A DNA stretch of 30,641 nucleotides from Clostridia bacterium (lineage in GTDB: Bacteria > Bacillota_A > Clostridia > Oscillospirales > Acutalibacteraceae), in assembly GCA_017549665.1 (NCBI GenBank), contig JAFYUD010000093.1:1-30641 (forward strand). Reading direction: 5' to 3'. The position numbers were made by a program, and so were the translations under genes. Position 1 is the first letter of the stretch; each line of letters starts with the position of its first letter. This document shows, piece by piece, positions 30,532 to 30,641 of the stretch. The notes below the pieces were generated by a model. That model searched no databases. It had not been told where the DNA came from and saw nothing but the letters and a program-made list of their open reading frames with translations.

Positions 30532-30577
30532 ATTGAGTATTCATAAGGGATTTGACCTGTGAATACTCAATTTTTTT
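30532..30577 (+). terminator. Rho-independent terminator of tRNA-Leu
   Basis: A 12-base stem (ATTGAGTATTCA with TGAATACTCAAT, 16-base loop) is followed by a run of seven T residues. It begins two bases after the tRNA CCA. The last 64 bases of the window, after it, show no supported gene. Confidence 0.92.
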
Positions 30578-30641
30578 GCTTAAAATAGAGTTTTGTATAT
30601 AGTTTGATAAATTTTTATGTATCGTCGCATTCCTTTCGGAG

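Noticed and set aside
30617..30641. ATG near the right edge as the start of a plus-strand gene.
   Set aside because: No ribosome site lies before it and only eight codons are visible.

Overview
The window reads as a chromosomal segment of an anaerobic, spore-forming, Gram-positive member of the Clostridia, most likely in the Oscillospiraceae/Ruminococcus neighbourhood. The sequence clues are a gerA-type spore-germination operon, a SepF/DivIVA division cluster, an exported protein with a dockerin domain, split transketolase subunits, and dispersed palindromic repeats in the gaps between genes. The species itself cannot be named from the sequence alone.

Layout, left to right. (1) 1-2570, minus strand: the C-terminal (cut by the window edge) and N-terminal transketolase subunits, preceded by a membrane-anchored metallophosphoesterase. 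(2) 2732-16832, minus strand: a long run of eleven genes read in the order miaB, ylbF-like, mutS, mutL, miaA, HlyD-like, yggS-like, sepF, a giant DivIVA-like coiled-coil protein, lspA and an rluD-like gene. From mutL onward the genes overlap or are separated by a few tens of bases at most. A good promoter (TTTACA-17-TATAAT) lies in front of miaB. The run joins tRNA modification, mismatch repair, division-site assembly, lipoprotein processing and rRNA modification. Three repeat elements break it at miaB/ylbF, ylbF/mutS and mutS/mutL. (3) 16940-18210, plus strand: a secreted metallophosphoesterase with its own promoter and terminator. (4) 18210-18594: a non-coding patchwork of palindromes bounded by 7-bp-period arrays. 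(5) 18595-20773, minus strand: a Gfo/Idh/MocA oxidoreductase, then a DUF421/DUF4363 membrane pair. (6) 20853-24598, plus strand: gerA, gerB and gerC genes, divergent from DUF421 across an 85-bp quasi-palindrome. (7) 24599-28071, minus strand: comF, a PfkB-type kinase and a surface protein made of PPC-like repeats. (8) 28153-30326, minus strand: a second secreted metallophosphoesterase, paralogous to the one in (3), and a protein with an N-terminal dockerin, each with promoter and terminator. (9) 30397-30577, plus strand: tRNA-Leu(GAG) with a consensus promoter and a terminator. The last 64 bases show no supported gene.

The most interesting items are the symmetric divergent gerA/DUF421 control region, which may carry two forespore-type promoters built on one shared palindromic -35; the family of heptad-period arrays and hairpin modules that abut stop codons; the DivIVA-like protein with near-perfect 11-residue and 4-residue repeats; a terminator hairpin whose loop holds the -10 box of the next gene; and the cysteine-rich tail of the YlbF-like protein. 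I found no CRISPR array, no transposase, no phage gene and no clear defence system.
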